This document shows, one piece after another, positions 1-6,386 of a stretch of 7,978 nucleotides of DNA. Position 1 is the stretch's first letter. Each line of letters starts with the position of its first letter. The notes under the pieces were generated by a model. That model worked only from the letters and a program-made list of their open reading frames with translations, was not told the DNA's origin and made no database searches. Both the position numbers and the translations under genes were made by a program. This DNA is from an uncultured Actinomycetes bacterium (GTDB taxonomy: Bacteria; Actinomycetota; Actinomycetes; S36-B12; UBA5976): assembly GCA_903951185.1 (NCBI GenBank), contig CAJBBC010000033.1, forward strand, positions 1-7,978, in the 5' to 3' direction.

Positions 1-1
1 A

Positions 2-1018
2 TCAGGTATTTCAACTTTCGTTGAATGGTTCATTTCAGATCAAGCACCTTCTAATTCGGTGGCCGCCGTTTTCTCAAGTGCGCCTCGAGATTTAGCAAGG
101 TTTATTACACTGCAACAAACGGTTGAACTTGTGCGCACCACAATGGCAGTTGTTGAAGAATCTGTTATCCGTATCGCTGGTGAAAGTGAATCACGTCAGC
201 AACATTTACGCGAATCATTATTGCGCTACTCAAGAGAAATAGCTTTCGCAGCAGCTGAAGTTTATGCTCGTGCGGCTGAAACACGTGGCGCTTGGGATGC
301 TCGCCTGCAAGATCTAGTACTGGATTCAATTTTAGCCGGTGAAAAATCTGATGCTTTGATTTCACGAGCAACCGCTGCCGGGTGGGATGCAAATTGGTCA
401 CTGTTTGTAATAGTCGGTCCAGTACCATCGAGCCAAGTTGCAACTGAAGTTCATGTTGAGCAAATTCGACGCACTGCAAAAGCACAGAATGTTGATGTGA
501 TGGTCGGAGTACAAACTGATCGATTAATTACCGTGGTTGGCGGGCCAGAGTTAAGCGATGATCCACTGCCAATTGCAAAAACTTTCGTTGGACATTTTGG
601 TTCGGGCACAGTTGTGGTCGGTCCAGTTGCACAAAATTTAGCGGCGGCCTCAATTTCGGCCAATGCAGCTATCTCCGCTTATCGAGCTGTTGAGCTAGTT
701 GGCAAGACATCTCGGCTAATAAGTGCCGATGATTTAATGGCCGCTCGGGTTATTAATGGTGATCCAGTGGCGATCGAACCTTTAGTGGAAATTATCAGGA
801 CTCGATTGAAACCCGATGTTCGAAATACTTTGGCCACCTATTTAGAGATTGCCCCAAGTATTGAGGGCTGTGCCAGGGCCCAGTTCATTCACGTGAATAC
901 GGTGCGTTATCGCTTAAAGAAAGTCCACGAAATAACCGGTCTTGATCCGGCGGACCCAGATAGTGCCTTAACCCTGCGAATAGCCCTGATGATGGACCGA
1001 AAACAGCATAATTTGTAG
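2..1018 (+). CDS. fasR: FasR, PucR-family transcriptional regulator of fatty acid synthesis (5' end outside the window)
   Basis: Probable regulator of the adjacent fatty acid genes; the Streptomyces homologue activates the fabDHPF operon. A GTG at base 59 could be read as a start, but the frame is open from base 2. The codons before 59 also look like family sequence (FVEWF, then SSAPRDLARFITLQQTVELV), so I treat the gene as truncated by the left edge; about 60 residues are probably missing. Visible parts are a helical N-terminal region (LLRYSREIAFAAAEVYARAAE, roughly bases 194-280), a central CdaR/GGDEF-like region (about 380-703) and a C-terminal PucR helix-turn-helix (about 827-988) with the typical HVNTVRYRLKKVHEITGLDP. 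No ligand-binding residues can be named. The gene lies 79 bp upstream of fabD in the same direction, which fits local control. PucR-family membership is secure; the FasR name rests on context plus resemblance. Confidence 0.88.
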   Translation, partial: SGISTFVEWFISDQAPSNSVAAVFSSAPRDLARFITLQQTVELVRTTMAVVEESVIRIAGESESRQQHLRESLLRYSREIAFAAAEVYARAAETRGAWDARLQDLVLDSILAGEKSDALISRATAAGWDANWSLFVIVGPVPSSQVATEVHVEQIRRTAKAQNVDVMVGVQTDRLITVVGGPELSDDPLPIAKTFVGHFGSGTVVVGPVAQNLAAASISANAAISAYRAVELVGKTSRLISADDLMAARVINGDPVAIEPLVEIIRTRLKPDVRNTLATYLEIAPSIEGCARAQFIHVNTVRYRLKKVHEITGLDPADPDSALTLRIALMMDRKQHNL

Positions 1019-1046
1019 AACTCATCTAAAAAATGGCCCTAGAATT

Positions 1047-1079
1047 TAGGTATTCCCAAGGCCTTTTGGGGGTTACCTA
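1047..1079. promoter_or_regulatory. 33-bp interrupted inverted repeat upstream of fabD, candidate operator
   Basis: The outer arms TAGGTA (1047-1052) and TACCTA (1074-1079) are perfect reverse complements. Inside them CCC (1055-1057) faces GGG (1069-1071) around a centre at 1063, and CCCAA/TTGGG (1055-1059/1066-1070) is an alternative inner pairing. There is no T tract afterwards, so it is a poor intrinsic terminator for fasR. It ends 4 bases before the fabD Shine-Dalgarno. A TAGAAT at 1040-1045 resembles a -10 box and would put transcription start within the repeat, but no convincing -35 is present. Likely roles are the FasR binding site or a 5'-UTR hairpin. The symmetry is seen directly; the function is inferred. 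Confidence 0.45.
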
Positions 1080-1097
1080 TACGGAAGACTAACTCTC

Positions 1098-2282
1098 GTG
1101 CTTGCAATTGTTGCTCCAGGTCAAGGGTCTCAGACCCCAGGATTCCTAACTCCATGGTTAGAGTTACCAAATTTTGAAGACCGGATGCGCTGGCTTGGCA
1201 CGGTAGCTGGCATCGACTTAGTCGAACATGGCACCAACAGCGATGAAGAGACGATCAAGGACACTGCGATCGCCCAGCCGCTAATCGTTGCCTCTGGCCT
1301 AGTCTCACTCTTAAGTCTTTTCCCGCATCCAGGCGAATCATTTTCTAAAGTGGCAGTTGGTGCTGGCCATAGCGTTGGCGAAATTACGGCAGCGGCTGCT
1401 GCGCATGTGATCAGCGCTGAGCAAGCTATGGTTTTTGTTCGCGAACGTGGCAAGGCTATGGCGGCAGATGCCGGGTTAGCCGCAACTGGAATGAGCGCCG
1501 TACTTGGTGGCGATCGCGCTGATGTAATTGCTTGCTTAGAAAAACATGGACTAACTGCCGCAAATGAAAATGGTGGCGGCCAAATAGTTGCAGCTGGCAC
1601 TATGGAGCAACTTGCTGCTCTTGAAGCTGATCCACCTGCAGGCGCACGCATTCGTCCACTAACTGTGGCTGGCGCATTTCATACAAAACATATGGCGAGA
1701 GCAACTGGCGTACTTGGTCAACATGCAAAAGCAATTTCGGTGCACGATGCAAGAACTCGCTTACTTTCAAATGCTGATGGTGCGATGATGCATGAAGGTC
1801 GCAATGTGCTTAAGCGTTTAGTAACGCAAGTTAGTAATCCTGTGCGCTGGGATCTTTGTATGCAAGCAATGCTTGACCTCGGTGTCACTGCAATGATCGA
1901 GTTACCGCCAGCTGGAACTCTTGTTGGTTTAGCAAAGCGAGTTATGCCAGATGTTGAAACTCTTGCTTTAAAAACTCCAGCTGACCTTCCCGCAGCTTTA
2001 GATTTAGTCGCTCGGCATAGCTCCCAAAGCCAAGACAGCGATAAACCAACTTGGCGACTAGTGGTTGCTCCGTTTAAAGGCATTATCGAATTTAATGTTT
2101 CTGAAGACCCAGGTACGGTGCTTGAGAATAATACGAAAATTGCCACGATCCGTACTTTGCGCGACGAGTACGAAGTTAACGCTCCACATGGTGGCTCAAT
2201 AGTTGAATGGCTAGTCACTGATGGTGATCCAGTAAATCCAGGTCAACCGCTACTTCGTTTACATCCACGAGCAGGCGCATGA
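1098..2282 (+). CDS. fabD: FabD, malonyl-CoA:ACP transacylase with an extra C-terminal biotinyl/lipoyl-like domain
   Basis: Moves malonyl from CoA to the ACP phosphopantetheine arm, supplying extender units to FabH and FabF in the cytosol. The acyltransferase domain spans about residues 1-300. It shows GQGSQ (8-12), AQP (59-61), nucleophile Ser92 in GHSVGE (90-95), Arg117 for the malonyl carboxylate, His195 in GAFHT and NPVRW (247-251). At 394 residues the protein is about 80 longer than a usual FabD. After a polar Ser/Gln/Asp linker (about 307-318), residues 319-390 form a second domain resembling a biotinyl/lipoyl carrier, with Arg355 where the modified Lys should be. The start is GTG at 1098, preceded by GGAAG (1083-1087, spacer 10), and it gives the standard FabD N-terminus. 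The stop overlaps the fabH start (ATGA), so the two are probably translationally coupled. Confidence 0.95.
   Translation: MLAIVAPGQGSQTPGFLTPWLELPNFEDRMRWLGTVAGIDLVEHGTNSDEETIKDTAIAQPLIVASGLVSLLSLFPHPGESFSKVAVGAGHSVGEITAAAAAHVISAEQAMVFVRERGKAMAADAGLAATGMSAVLGGDRADVIACLEKHGLTAANENGGGQIVAAGTMEQLAALEADPPAGARIRPLTVAGAFHTKHMARATGVLGQHAKAISVHDARTRLLSNADGAMMHEGRNVLKRLVTQVSNPVRWDLCMQAMLDLGVTAMIELPPAGTLVGLAKRVMPDVETLALKTPADLPAALDLVARHSSQSQDSDKPTWRLVVAPFKGIIEFNVSEDPGTVLENNTKIATIRTLRDEYEVNAPHGGSIVEWLVTDGDPVNPGQPLLRLHPRAGA
2052..2267 (+). other. Degenerate biotinyl/lipoyl-like domain at the C-terminus of FabD
   Basis: FabD residues 319-390 align along their whole length with BCCP-type domains. VVAPFKG matches the opening VRSPMVG strand, GTVLENNTKI matches the turn before the modification hairpin, and APHGGSIVEWLVTDGDPVNPGQPLLRL matches in two parts the closing repeat (residues 362-376, then 377-388). 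In the hairpin, TLRDEYEV replaces AMKMMNEI, so the lysine that carries biotin or lipoate is Arg355. The alignment is fixed by counting back from the conserved second Gly (Gly366). The domain is structurally complete but should not be biotinylated or lipoylated. It may dock FabD to ACP or to the acyl-CoA carboxylase, or simply stabilise the enzyme; no role is shown by the sequence. Confidence 0.75.
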
Positions 2283-3274
2283 TCACTTTAAAGACACCTG
2301 CGGGAAATTCTCACGCTGGTCTTATTGGTTTGGGCGTATATCGTCCGACTCGAGTAGTGCCCAATTCAGAAGTTATCGAAGCGATTGATTCAAGCGACGA
2401 GTGGATTAGAGAGCGTTCTGGAATTATTGAACGTCGATTTGCCCAGTCCCATGAGACAGCGGCCTCAATGGGTGCGATTGCTGCTCAAAATGCGCTCGAT
2501 GATGCAAAAATAAAAGCTCAAGATATTGACGTTGTGCTGGTTGCAACGTTCTCACACAGATTTCAAACTCCGTCTGCGGCTGCTGAAATTGCCGCACTGA
2601 TTGGTGCAAATAATGCCAGCGCATTTGATATCTCAGCTGCTTGTGCGGGCTTTTGCTACGGAATAGGTATTGCAGATTCTTTAATTCGCGCCGGTAGTGC
2701 AAAAAACATTTTGGTAATCGGTACTGAAAAGTTAAGCGACATTATTAACATGTCCGACCGTGGCACAGCATTTATTTTTGCTGATGGTGCTGGTGCAGTA
2801 GTTGTTTCACCAACTTCAACCCAAGGTATTGGTCCAACTATTTGGGGTGCCGATGGTAATGCGCGTGAATCAATAATTATGGATCCAGATTTAATTACTG
2901 CTGGCAAAGAAGGCATACCTTCACTTTTAACTATGCAAGGGCAAGCTGTATTTCGCTGGGCCGTTGGTTCAATGGGTGATGTTTGTAATCAAGCACTTGC
3001 GGCGGCCGAACTAGATGTAAGCGACTTGAAAGCATTTGTGCCACATCAAGCGAATATTCGAATTACCGATGCAATTATCAAACGGATTAATTTGCCACAG
3101 CATGTTGTCGTGGCTCGGGATATTGTGACTGCCGGAAATACTTCAGCAGCGTCTATTCCGCTTGCCCTGCATGCACTTCGCGAATCAGGCGAAATTAAGA
3201 AAGGCGAACCATTTTTGATGGTTGGCTTTGGCGCTGGTTTAGCTTACGCAAGTCAGGTAGCCCTGGCCCCCTAG
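2279..3274 (+). CDS. fabH: FabH, beta-ketoacyl-ACP synthase III
   Basis: Starts fatty acid chains by condensing an acyl-CoA primer with malonyl-ACP, releasing CoA and CO2. At 331 residues it has normal family length. The catalytic triad is Cys122 in ISAACAGF (118-125), His256 in PHQAN (255-259) and Asn287 in GNTSA (286-290). Other signatures are SSDEWIRERSGI near residues 38-49, DRGTAFIFADGAGAVVV (160-176) and the C-terminal GFGAGLAYASQV. Primer preference (acetyl-CoA or branched acyl-CoA) cannot be read with confidence. The ATG start overlaps the fabD stop, and only weak ribosome-binding sequence precedes it, so translation probably depends on coupling to fabD. The gene is followed by two stem-loops before acpP. 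Confidence 0.97.
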   Translation: MITLKTPAGNSHAGLIGLGVYRPTRVVPNSEVIEAIDSSDEWIRERSGIIERRFAQSHETAASMGAIAAQNALDDAKIKAQDIDVVLVATFSHRFQTPSAAAEIAALIGANNASAFDISAACAGFCYGIGIADSLIRAGSAKNILVIGTEKLSDIINMSDRGTAFIFADGAGAVVVSPTSTQGIGPTIWGADGNARESIIMDPDLITAGKEGIPSLLTMQGQAVFRWAVGSMGDVCNQALAAAELDVSDLKAFVPHQANIRITDAIIKRINLPQHVVVARDIVTAGNTSAASIPLALHALRESGEIKKGEPFLMVGFGAGLAYASQVALAP

Positions 3275-3275
3275 A

Positions 3276-3301
3276 TTTCGAGTTATTTGGATAACTCGAA
3301 A
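3276..3301 (+). promoter_or_regulatory. Perfect 11-bp stem-loop just after fabH
   Basis: TTTCGAGTTAT (3276-3286) and ATAACTCGAAA (3291-3301) are exact reverse complements around a TTGG loop, beginning 2 bases after the fabH stop. No T tract follows on either strand, so it is not a standard intrinsic terminator. Placed between fabH and the highly expressed acpP, it could be an RNA processing or mRNA-stability element, or a partial attenuator. The structure is seen directly; the role is inferred. Confidence 0.55.
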
Positions 3302-3306
3302 AACGA

Positions 3307-3320
3307 CCCGCAACCGCGGG
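3307..3320 (+). promoter_or_regulatory. Short GC stem-loop in the acpP leader
   Basis: CCCGC (3307-3311) pairs with GCGGG (3316-3320) around a 4-base AACC loop, 5 bases after the larger hairpin and 15 bases before the acpP Shine-Dalgarno. It may be part of a structured leader. A chance 5-bp stem is also possible. Confidence 0.3.
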
Positions 3321-3335
3321 AAGTCCCACCGATAA

Positions 3336-3340
3336 AGGAG
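3336..3340 (+). promoter_or_regulatory. Strong ribosome binding site of acpP
   Basis: AGGAG with a spacer of 8 bases to the ATG at 3349 is the closest match to the anti-Shine-Dalgarno in the operon. fabD has only GGAAG, and fabH and accD depend on stop/start overlaps. This fits the need for much more ACP than enzyme. Confidence 0.75.
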
Positions 3341-3348
3341 AGAAAGAA

Positions 3349-3588
3349 ATGTCACAGGAGGACATCCTCGCGGGCTTAGCCGCGATCGTAAACGAAGTAG
3401 CCGGAATTCCAGCTGAAAGCGTTGCAATGGACAAGTCATTTGTTGACGACCTAGACGTTGACTCATTGTCAATGGTTGAAGTTGTTATGGCATGTGAAGA
3501 CAAGTTCGGCGTAACTATTCCAGACAGTGAAGTTAAGAATCTAAACACTGTTGGTGACGCTGTTAACTACATCTTGGCTAATAAGTAA
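3349..3588 (+). CDS. acpP: Acyl carrier protein (AcpP)
   Basis: Carries the growing acyl chain on a 4'-phosphopantetheine arm between the FAS-II enzymes. It is a small acidic protein of 79 residues, the usual bacterial ACP length. The attachment serine is Ser39 in DLDVDSLSMVEVV (residues 34-46), with the following acidic helix II and the EDKFGVTIPD segment (50-59) in place. It lacks the C-terminal extension of mycobacterial AcpM. It has its own strong Shine-Dalgarno and ends in tandem TAA TAA stops. Non-coding gaps of 74 and 113 bases flank it, each with a stable stem-loop, unlike the overlapping gene pairs on either side. This suggests its expression is tuned separately from fabDH and fabF-accD. 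Confidence 0.98.
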   Translation: MSQEDILAGLAAIVNEVAGIPAESVAMDKSFVDDLDVDSLSMVEVVMACEDKFGVTIPDSEVKNLNTVGDAVNYILANK

Positions 3589-3600
3589 TAACGATTGAAC

Positions 3601-3646
3601 GATCTTGATTTGGCGGGCGGTAATTTAGCCGCCCGCCCACAAGATC
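3601..3646 (+). terminator. Strong two-part stem-loop after acpP; possible attenuator or mRNA 3' stabiliser
   Basis: The inner stem GGCGGGCGG (3612-3620) pairs perfectly with CCGCCCGCC (3629-3637) around an 8-base loop. The outer stem GATCTTG (3601-3607) pairs perfectly with CAAGATC (3640-3646). An internal loop of 4 and 2 bases separates the two stems. It starts 10 bases after the tandem acpP stops. No T tract follows, so full termination is unlikely by the classical mechanism. Partial termination, or protection of the upstream acpP RNA from 3' exonucleases, are the natural readings. The structure is certain; the function is not. Confidence 0.5.
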
Positions 3647-3701
3647 AGCCCGCAAGAAAATCAGTAAGACAAATCACTACTTACAAGAAAGGTCGACAAC
3701 A

Positions 3702-4940
3702 ATGAGCCGTACCGTTGTCGTAACCGGTTTAGGCGCTACTACCCCACTTGGTGGAAATGTAGCTACTACCTGGGAAGCACTACTAGCTGCGAAGTCCGGA
3801 ATCGGATTGTTAACTGATCCACAGTTTGAGCAATCACCTGTTCGTATCGCTGCTGTAGTAAAAGAAGATCCAGAGAATATTCTGGAAAAACACGAAGCAC
3901 GTCGAATGGATCGATCACAGCAACTCGCGCTGATCGCTGCTCGAGAAGCTTGGGCTGATGCTGGCTCTCCAGAATTAGATCCAACCCGCTTAGGCGTTGC
4001 AGTCGCTACTGGAGTTGGCGGCGTTATTTCTTTAATGGAGCAGTACGACATACTTCGAGAGCGCGGCGCTGCTCGAGTATCTCCAATGACTGTTCCGATG
4101 TTGATGCCTAATGGACCTGCTGCGGTAGTTGGCCTTGAATTTGGCTCACAAGCTGGAGTACATACCCCGGTTTCGGCATGTGCATCTGGCGCAGAAGCTA
4201 TTGGATACGGCGCTGAAATGATTCGCTCTGGTCGTGCTGATGTAGTTATTTGCGGTGGAACAGAAGGCTGTATTCATCCGCTGACTATTGCAGCGTTTGC
4301 GGCAATGCGCGCACTCTCAACCCGTCATGATGATCCAGCAACAGCTTCACGCCCATTCGATAAAGATCGTGATGGGTTTGTGATGGCCGAAGGTGCTGCA
4401 ATCGTCGTACTTGAATCCGAAGAGTTTGCAAAAGCTCGCGGTGCCAAAATTTATGCAACTTATGGTGGTCAAGGTCTAGCTGCGGATGCACATCACATTG
4501 CCCAACCTGAACCTGAGGGTCGCGGTGTAATTGCGGCGATGAATCGCGCACTTATAGATGCAGATTTAACAACTAAAGACATTGTGCACATTAATGCGCA
4601 CTCGACTTCTACCCCAGCCGGTGACGTTGCTGAAGCTAAAGCTATTCGCAAAGTTATGGGCTCGGATGCTGACCATGCTGCAGTAACTGCAGTCAAAGGT
4701 GCGGCTGGACATTTACTTGGTGGTGCGGGTTCGCTTGCGGCAATCGCTTCGATCCTGGCTTTACGTGACCGAGTTGTTCCGCAAGTTACTAACTTGGTAA
4801 CCCTTGATCCAGCAGTTGATATTGATGTGGTGATTGGTAAACCTCGCCAACTACCGGCAACTGGACAAATTGCCGCACTAAGTAACTCGTTTGGTTTCGG
4901 TGGACATGATGTTGTCTTAGCGTTTAAGAGTTACTCATGA
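3702..4940 (+). CDS. fabF: FabF, beta-ketoacyl-ACP synthase II (KasA-like elongating enzyme)
   Basis: Elongates acyl chains by two carbons, condensing acyl-ACP with malonyl-ACP. At 412 residues it has standard KAS I/II length. The Cys-His-His centre is complete: Cys160 in VSACASG (157-163), His300 in NAHSTSTPAGD (298-308) and His337 in VKGAAGHLLGGAG (331-343), with the conserved Lys332. RPFDKDRDGFVMAEGA (217-232) and SNSFGFGGHD (394-403) are also typical. Only one elongating synthase is encoded here, unlike the mycobacterial kasA-kasB pair. AAAGG at 3688-3692 lies 9 bases before the ATG. The stop overlaps the accD start (ATGA), implying coupled translation with the carboxyltransferase. Confidence 0.97.
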   Translation: MSRTVVVTGLGATTPLGGNVATTWEALLAAKSGIGLLTDPQFEQSPVRIAAVVKEDPENILEKHEARRMDRSQQLALIAAREAWADAGSPELDPTRLGVAVATGVGGVISLMEQYDILRERGAARVSPMTVPMLMPNGPAAVVGLEFGSQAGVHTPVSACASGAEAIGYGAEMIRSGRADVVICGGTEGCIHPLTIAAFAAMRALSTRHDDPATASRPFDKDRDGFVMAEGAAIVVLESEEFAKARGAKIYATYGGQGLAADAHHIAQPEPEGRGVIAAMNRALIDADLTTKDIVHINAHSTSTPAGDVAEAKAIRKVMGSDADHAAVTAVKGAAGHLLGGAGSLAAIASILALRDRVVPQVTNLVTLDPAVDIDVVIGKPRQLPATGQIAALSNSFGFGGHDVVLAFKSYS

Positions 4941-6352
4941 CCGTGACTGCGCCAGAAGATAAGAAATTAATGGCACCTCGTCGGATTAATGCAATTTTGG
5001 ATCCGGGTTCCGTTAAATATGTAGCTAATCAAACTGAAGGTATCGGCGCAGTTAGTGCCACTGGAACAATTAACGGTCGTGAAGTTGTTGTCTTCTCAAA
5101 TGATCCTTCATTCCAAGGTGGCTCTTTAGGTGCCGTTGAAGGAAATGTAATAACCGCTGCCTACAAAGTGGCAATGGAAAAACAATGTCCGATTATTGGT
5201 ATCTGGCATTCAGGTGGTGCACGGTTACAAGAAGGTATTTCTTCGCTAAAAGCTTTTGGTGAGATATTTACTGCAATGACACATGCGTCTGGAAAAATAC
5301 CACAAATTTCAGTGGTACTTGGTCCAGCTGCTGGTGGCGGCGCTTACGGTCCGGCCTTAACTGACATCGTGATCCTTGGACCTGAGGGTCGCATTTTCGT
5401 AACTGGTCCAGAAGTTGTTCGCTCAGTTACTGGTGAAGATGTGGATATGCTTCGTCTTGGCGGTCCAGAGCCACATGGTCGACGAAGTGGCGTTGTGCAT
5501 GTAGTTAGTGAAACTGAAGATCAAGCACTTGCTGATACTCGTTACATTGCTGATTTATTGGGTAACCAGGGCAAACTGGATATTTCAAAAATAGGTGACG
5601 CTGATCTTGGCGCGCTTATGCCAGAAAGCCCAACGCGTGCTTATGACGTTCATCCAATTGTTGATGCTGTATTTGATGAAGGCACTGGGATCGAATTACA
5701 TCCGCGCTGGGCACCTAATTTAGTTACGGCACTGGGGCGTTTCGGAGATCGCACTATTGGCGTTATTGCTAATAATCCGCTTCGCTTAGGTGGCTGTCTT
5801 GATGCAACTTCAGCGGAAAAAGGTTCGCGCTTCGTTCGGATGTGCGACGCACTTGGCGTACCGCTAATCGTGATGGTCGATGTTCCAGGCTACTTACCCG
5901 GGGTTGGTCAAGAATGGGATGGCGTTGTTCGTCGTGGCGCAAAATTACTGCACGCTTTTGCTGAATGTGTAGTGCCCCGAATTACTTGCGTAACACGTAA
6001 GTCTTATGGCGGTGCTTACATTGCGATGAACTCTCGCAGTCTTGGCGCGACCCATGTAATGGCTTGGGATGGCGCTGAGGTGGCTGTCATGGGTCCAGTT
6101 GCGGCAATCCGAATTTTACATCGACGCAGATTAGCTGAAGTTCCACCAGAAAATCGTGAACAAGTGGAAAACGAATTAGCTGAAGAACATAAAATTACAG
6201 CCGGTGGATTGCCGCGCTGTATTGAACTCGGTGCAGTTGATGAAATAGTTGAGCCGGCCCAAACTCGAACAGCATTAGCTAAGGCGCTTGCCGCAGCAGC
6301 TAAGCCAGATGGAAGTTTTGCCAGAGGCGATCACGGAAATATTCCGCTCTAA
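4937..6352 (+). CDS. accD: AccD6-type acyl-CoA carboxylase carboxyltransferase (beta) subunit
   Basis: Transfers the carboxyl group from biotinyl-BCCP to an acyl-CoA, most likely acetyl-CoA to give malonyl-CoA for this operon. At 471 residues it matches the length of mycobacterial AccD6. It shares IGIWHSGGARLQEG (87-100), PQISVVLGPAAGGGAYGPAL (122-141), FVTGPEVVRSVTGEDVD (154-170), VDVPGYLPGVGQEW (314-327), TRKSYGGAYIAMNSR (353-367) and the terminal NIPL. The two Gly-rich stretches form the N- and C-domain oxyanion holes, so both halves of the carboxyltransferase are in one chain. The four-cysteine zinc ribbon of E. coli AccD is absent, as expected for the PccB class. The biotin carboxylase/BCCP partner (AccA-type) is not in the window. 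Substrate choice (acetyl- or propionyl-CoA) is inferred from position, not from a residue. Confidence 0.93.
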   Translation: MTVTAPEDKKLMAPRRINAILDPGSVKYVANQTEGIGAVSATGTINGREVVVFSNDPSFQGGSLGAVEGNVITAAYKVAMEKQCPIIGIWHSGGARLQEGISSLKAFGEIFTAMTHASGKIPQISVVLGPAAGGGAYGPALTDIVILGPEGRIFVTGPEVVRSVTGEDVDMLRLGGPEPHGRRSGVVHVVSETEDQALADTRYIADLLGNQGKLDISKIGDADLGALMPESPTRAYDVHPIVDAVFDEGTGIELHPRWAPNLVTALGRFGDRTIGVIANNPLRLGGCLDATSAEKGSRFVRMCDALGVPLIVMVDVPGYLPGVGQEWDGVVRRGAKLLHAFAECVVPRITCVTRKSYGGAYIAMNSRSLGATHVMAWDGAEVAVMGPVAAIRILHRRRLAEVPPENREQVENELAEEHKITAGGLPRCIELGAVDEIVEPAQTRTALAKALAAAAKPDGSFARGDHGNIPL

Positions 6353-6353
6353 T

Positions 6354-6381
6354 AAAAATGCGACCGCAAGGTCGCTTTTTT
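6354..6381. terminator. Bidirectional intrinsic terminator between accD and the DUF3145 gene
   Basis: GCGACC (6360-6365) and GGTCGC (6370-6375) form a 6-bp stem with a GCAA (GNRA-type) loop. Six T follow on the plus strand (6376-6381), and five A precede it (6354-6358), which read as T on the minus strand. It sits just after the tandem TAA TAA of accD and just beyond the stop of the convergent gene, so it can end both transcripts. Confidence 0.9.
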
Positions 6382-6386
6382 ATTTG

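Noticed and set aside
1130..1651. 173-codon open frame on the minus strand, opposite fabD
   Set aside because: It is wholly antisense to a clear FabD catalytic domain; the translation is rich in Ser, Ala and Pro with no recognisable domain and is what the complement of this gene's codon use would give.
1718..2218. 166-codon open frame on the minus strand, opposite the 3' part of fabD
   Set aside because: Antisense to the FabD C-terminal half and its carrier-like domain; no family resemblance or convincing ribosome binding site.
3595..3626. Possible promoter TTGAAC ... TAATTT after acpP
   Set aside because: The spacer would be 20 bases, too long, and the -10-like part is the loop of the strong hairpin.
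3664..3684. GTAAG/CTTAC inverted repeat upstream of fabF
   Set aside because: Only 5 bp with an 11-base loop in an AT-rich stretch; expected by chance.
4937..6352. Possibility that the gene is a standard E. coli-like AccD or a dedicated propionyl-CoA carboxylase
   Set aside because: No N-terminal four-cysteine zinc ribbon and both carboxyltransferase halves are in one chain, which excludes the E. coli type. Length, terminal NIPL and location beside fabF favour AccD6 over PccB, although substrate specificity is not proven.
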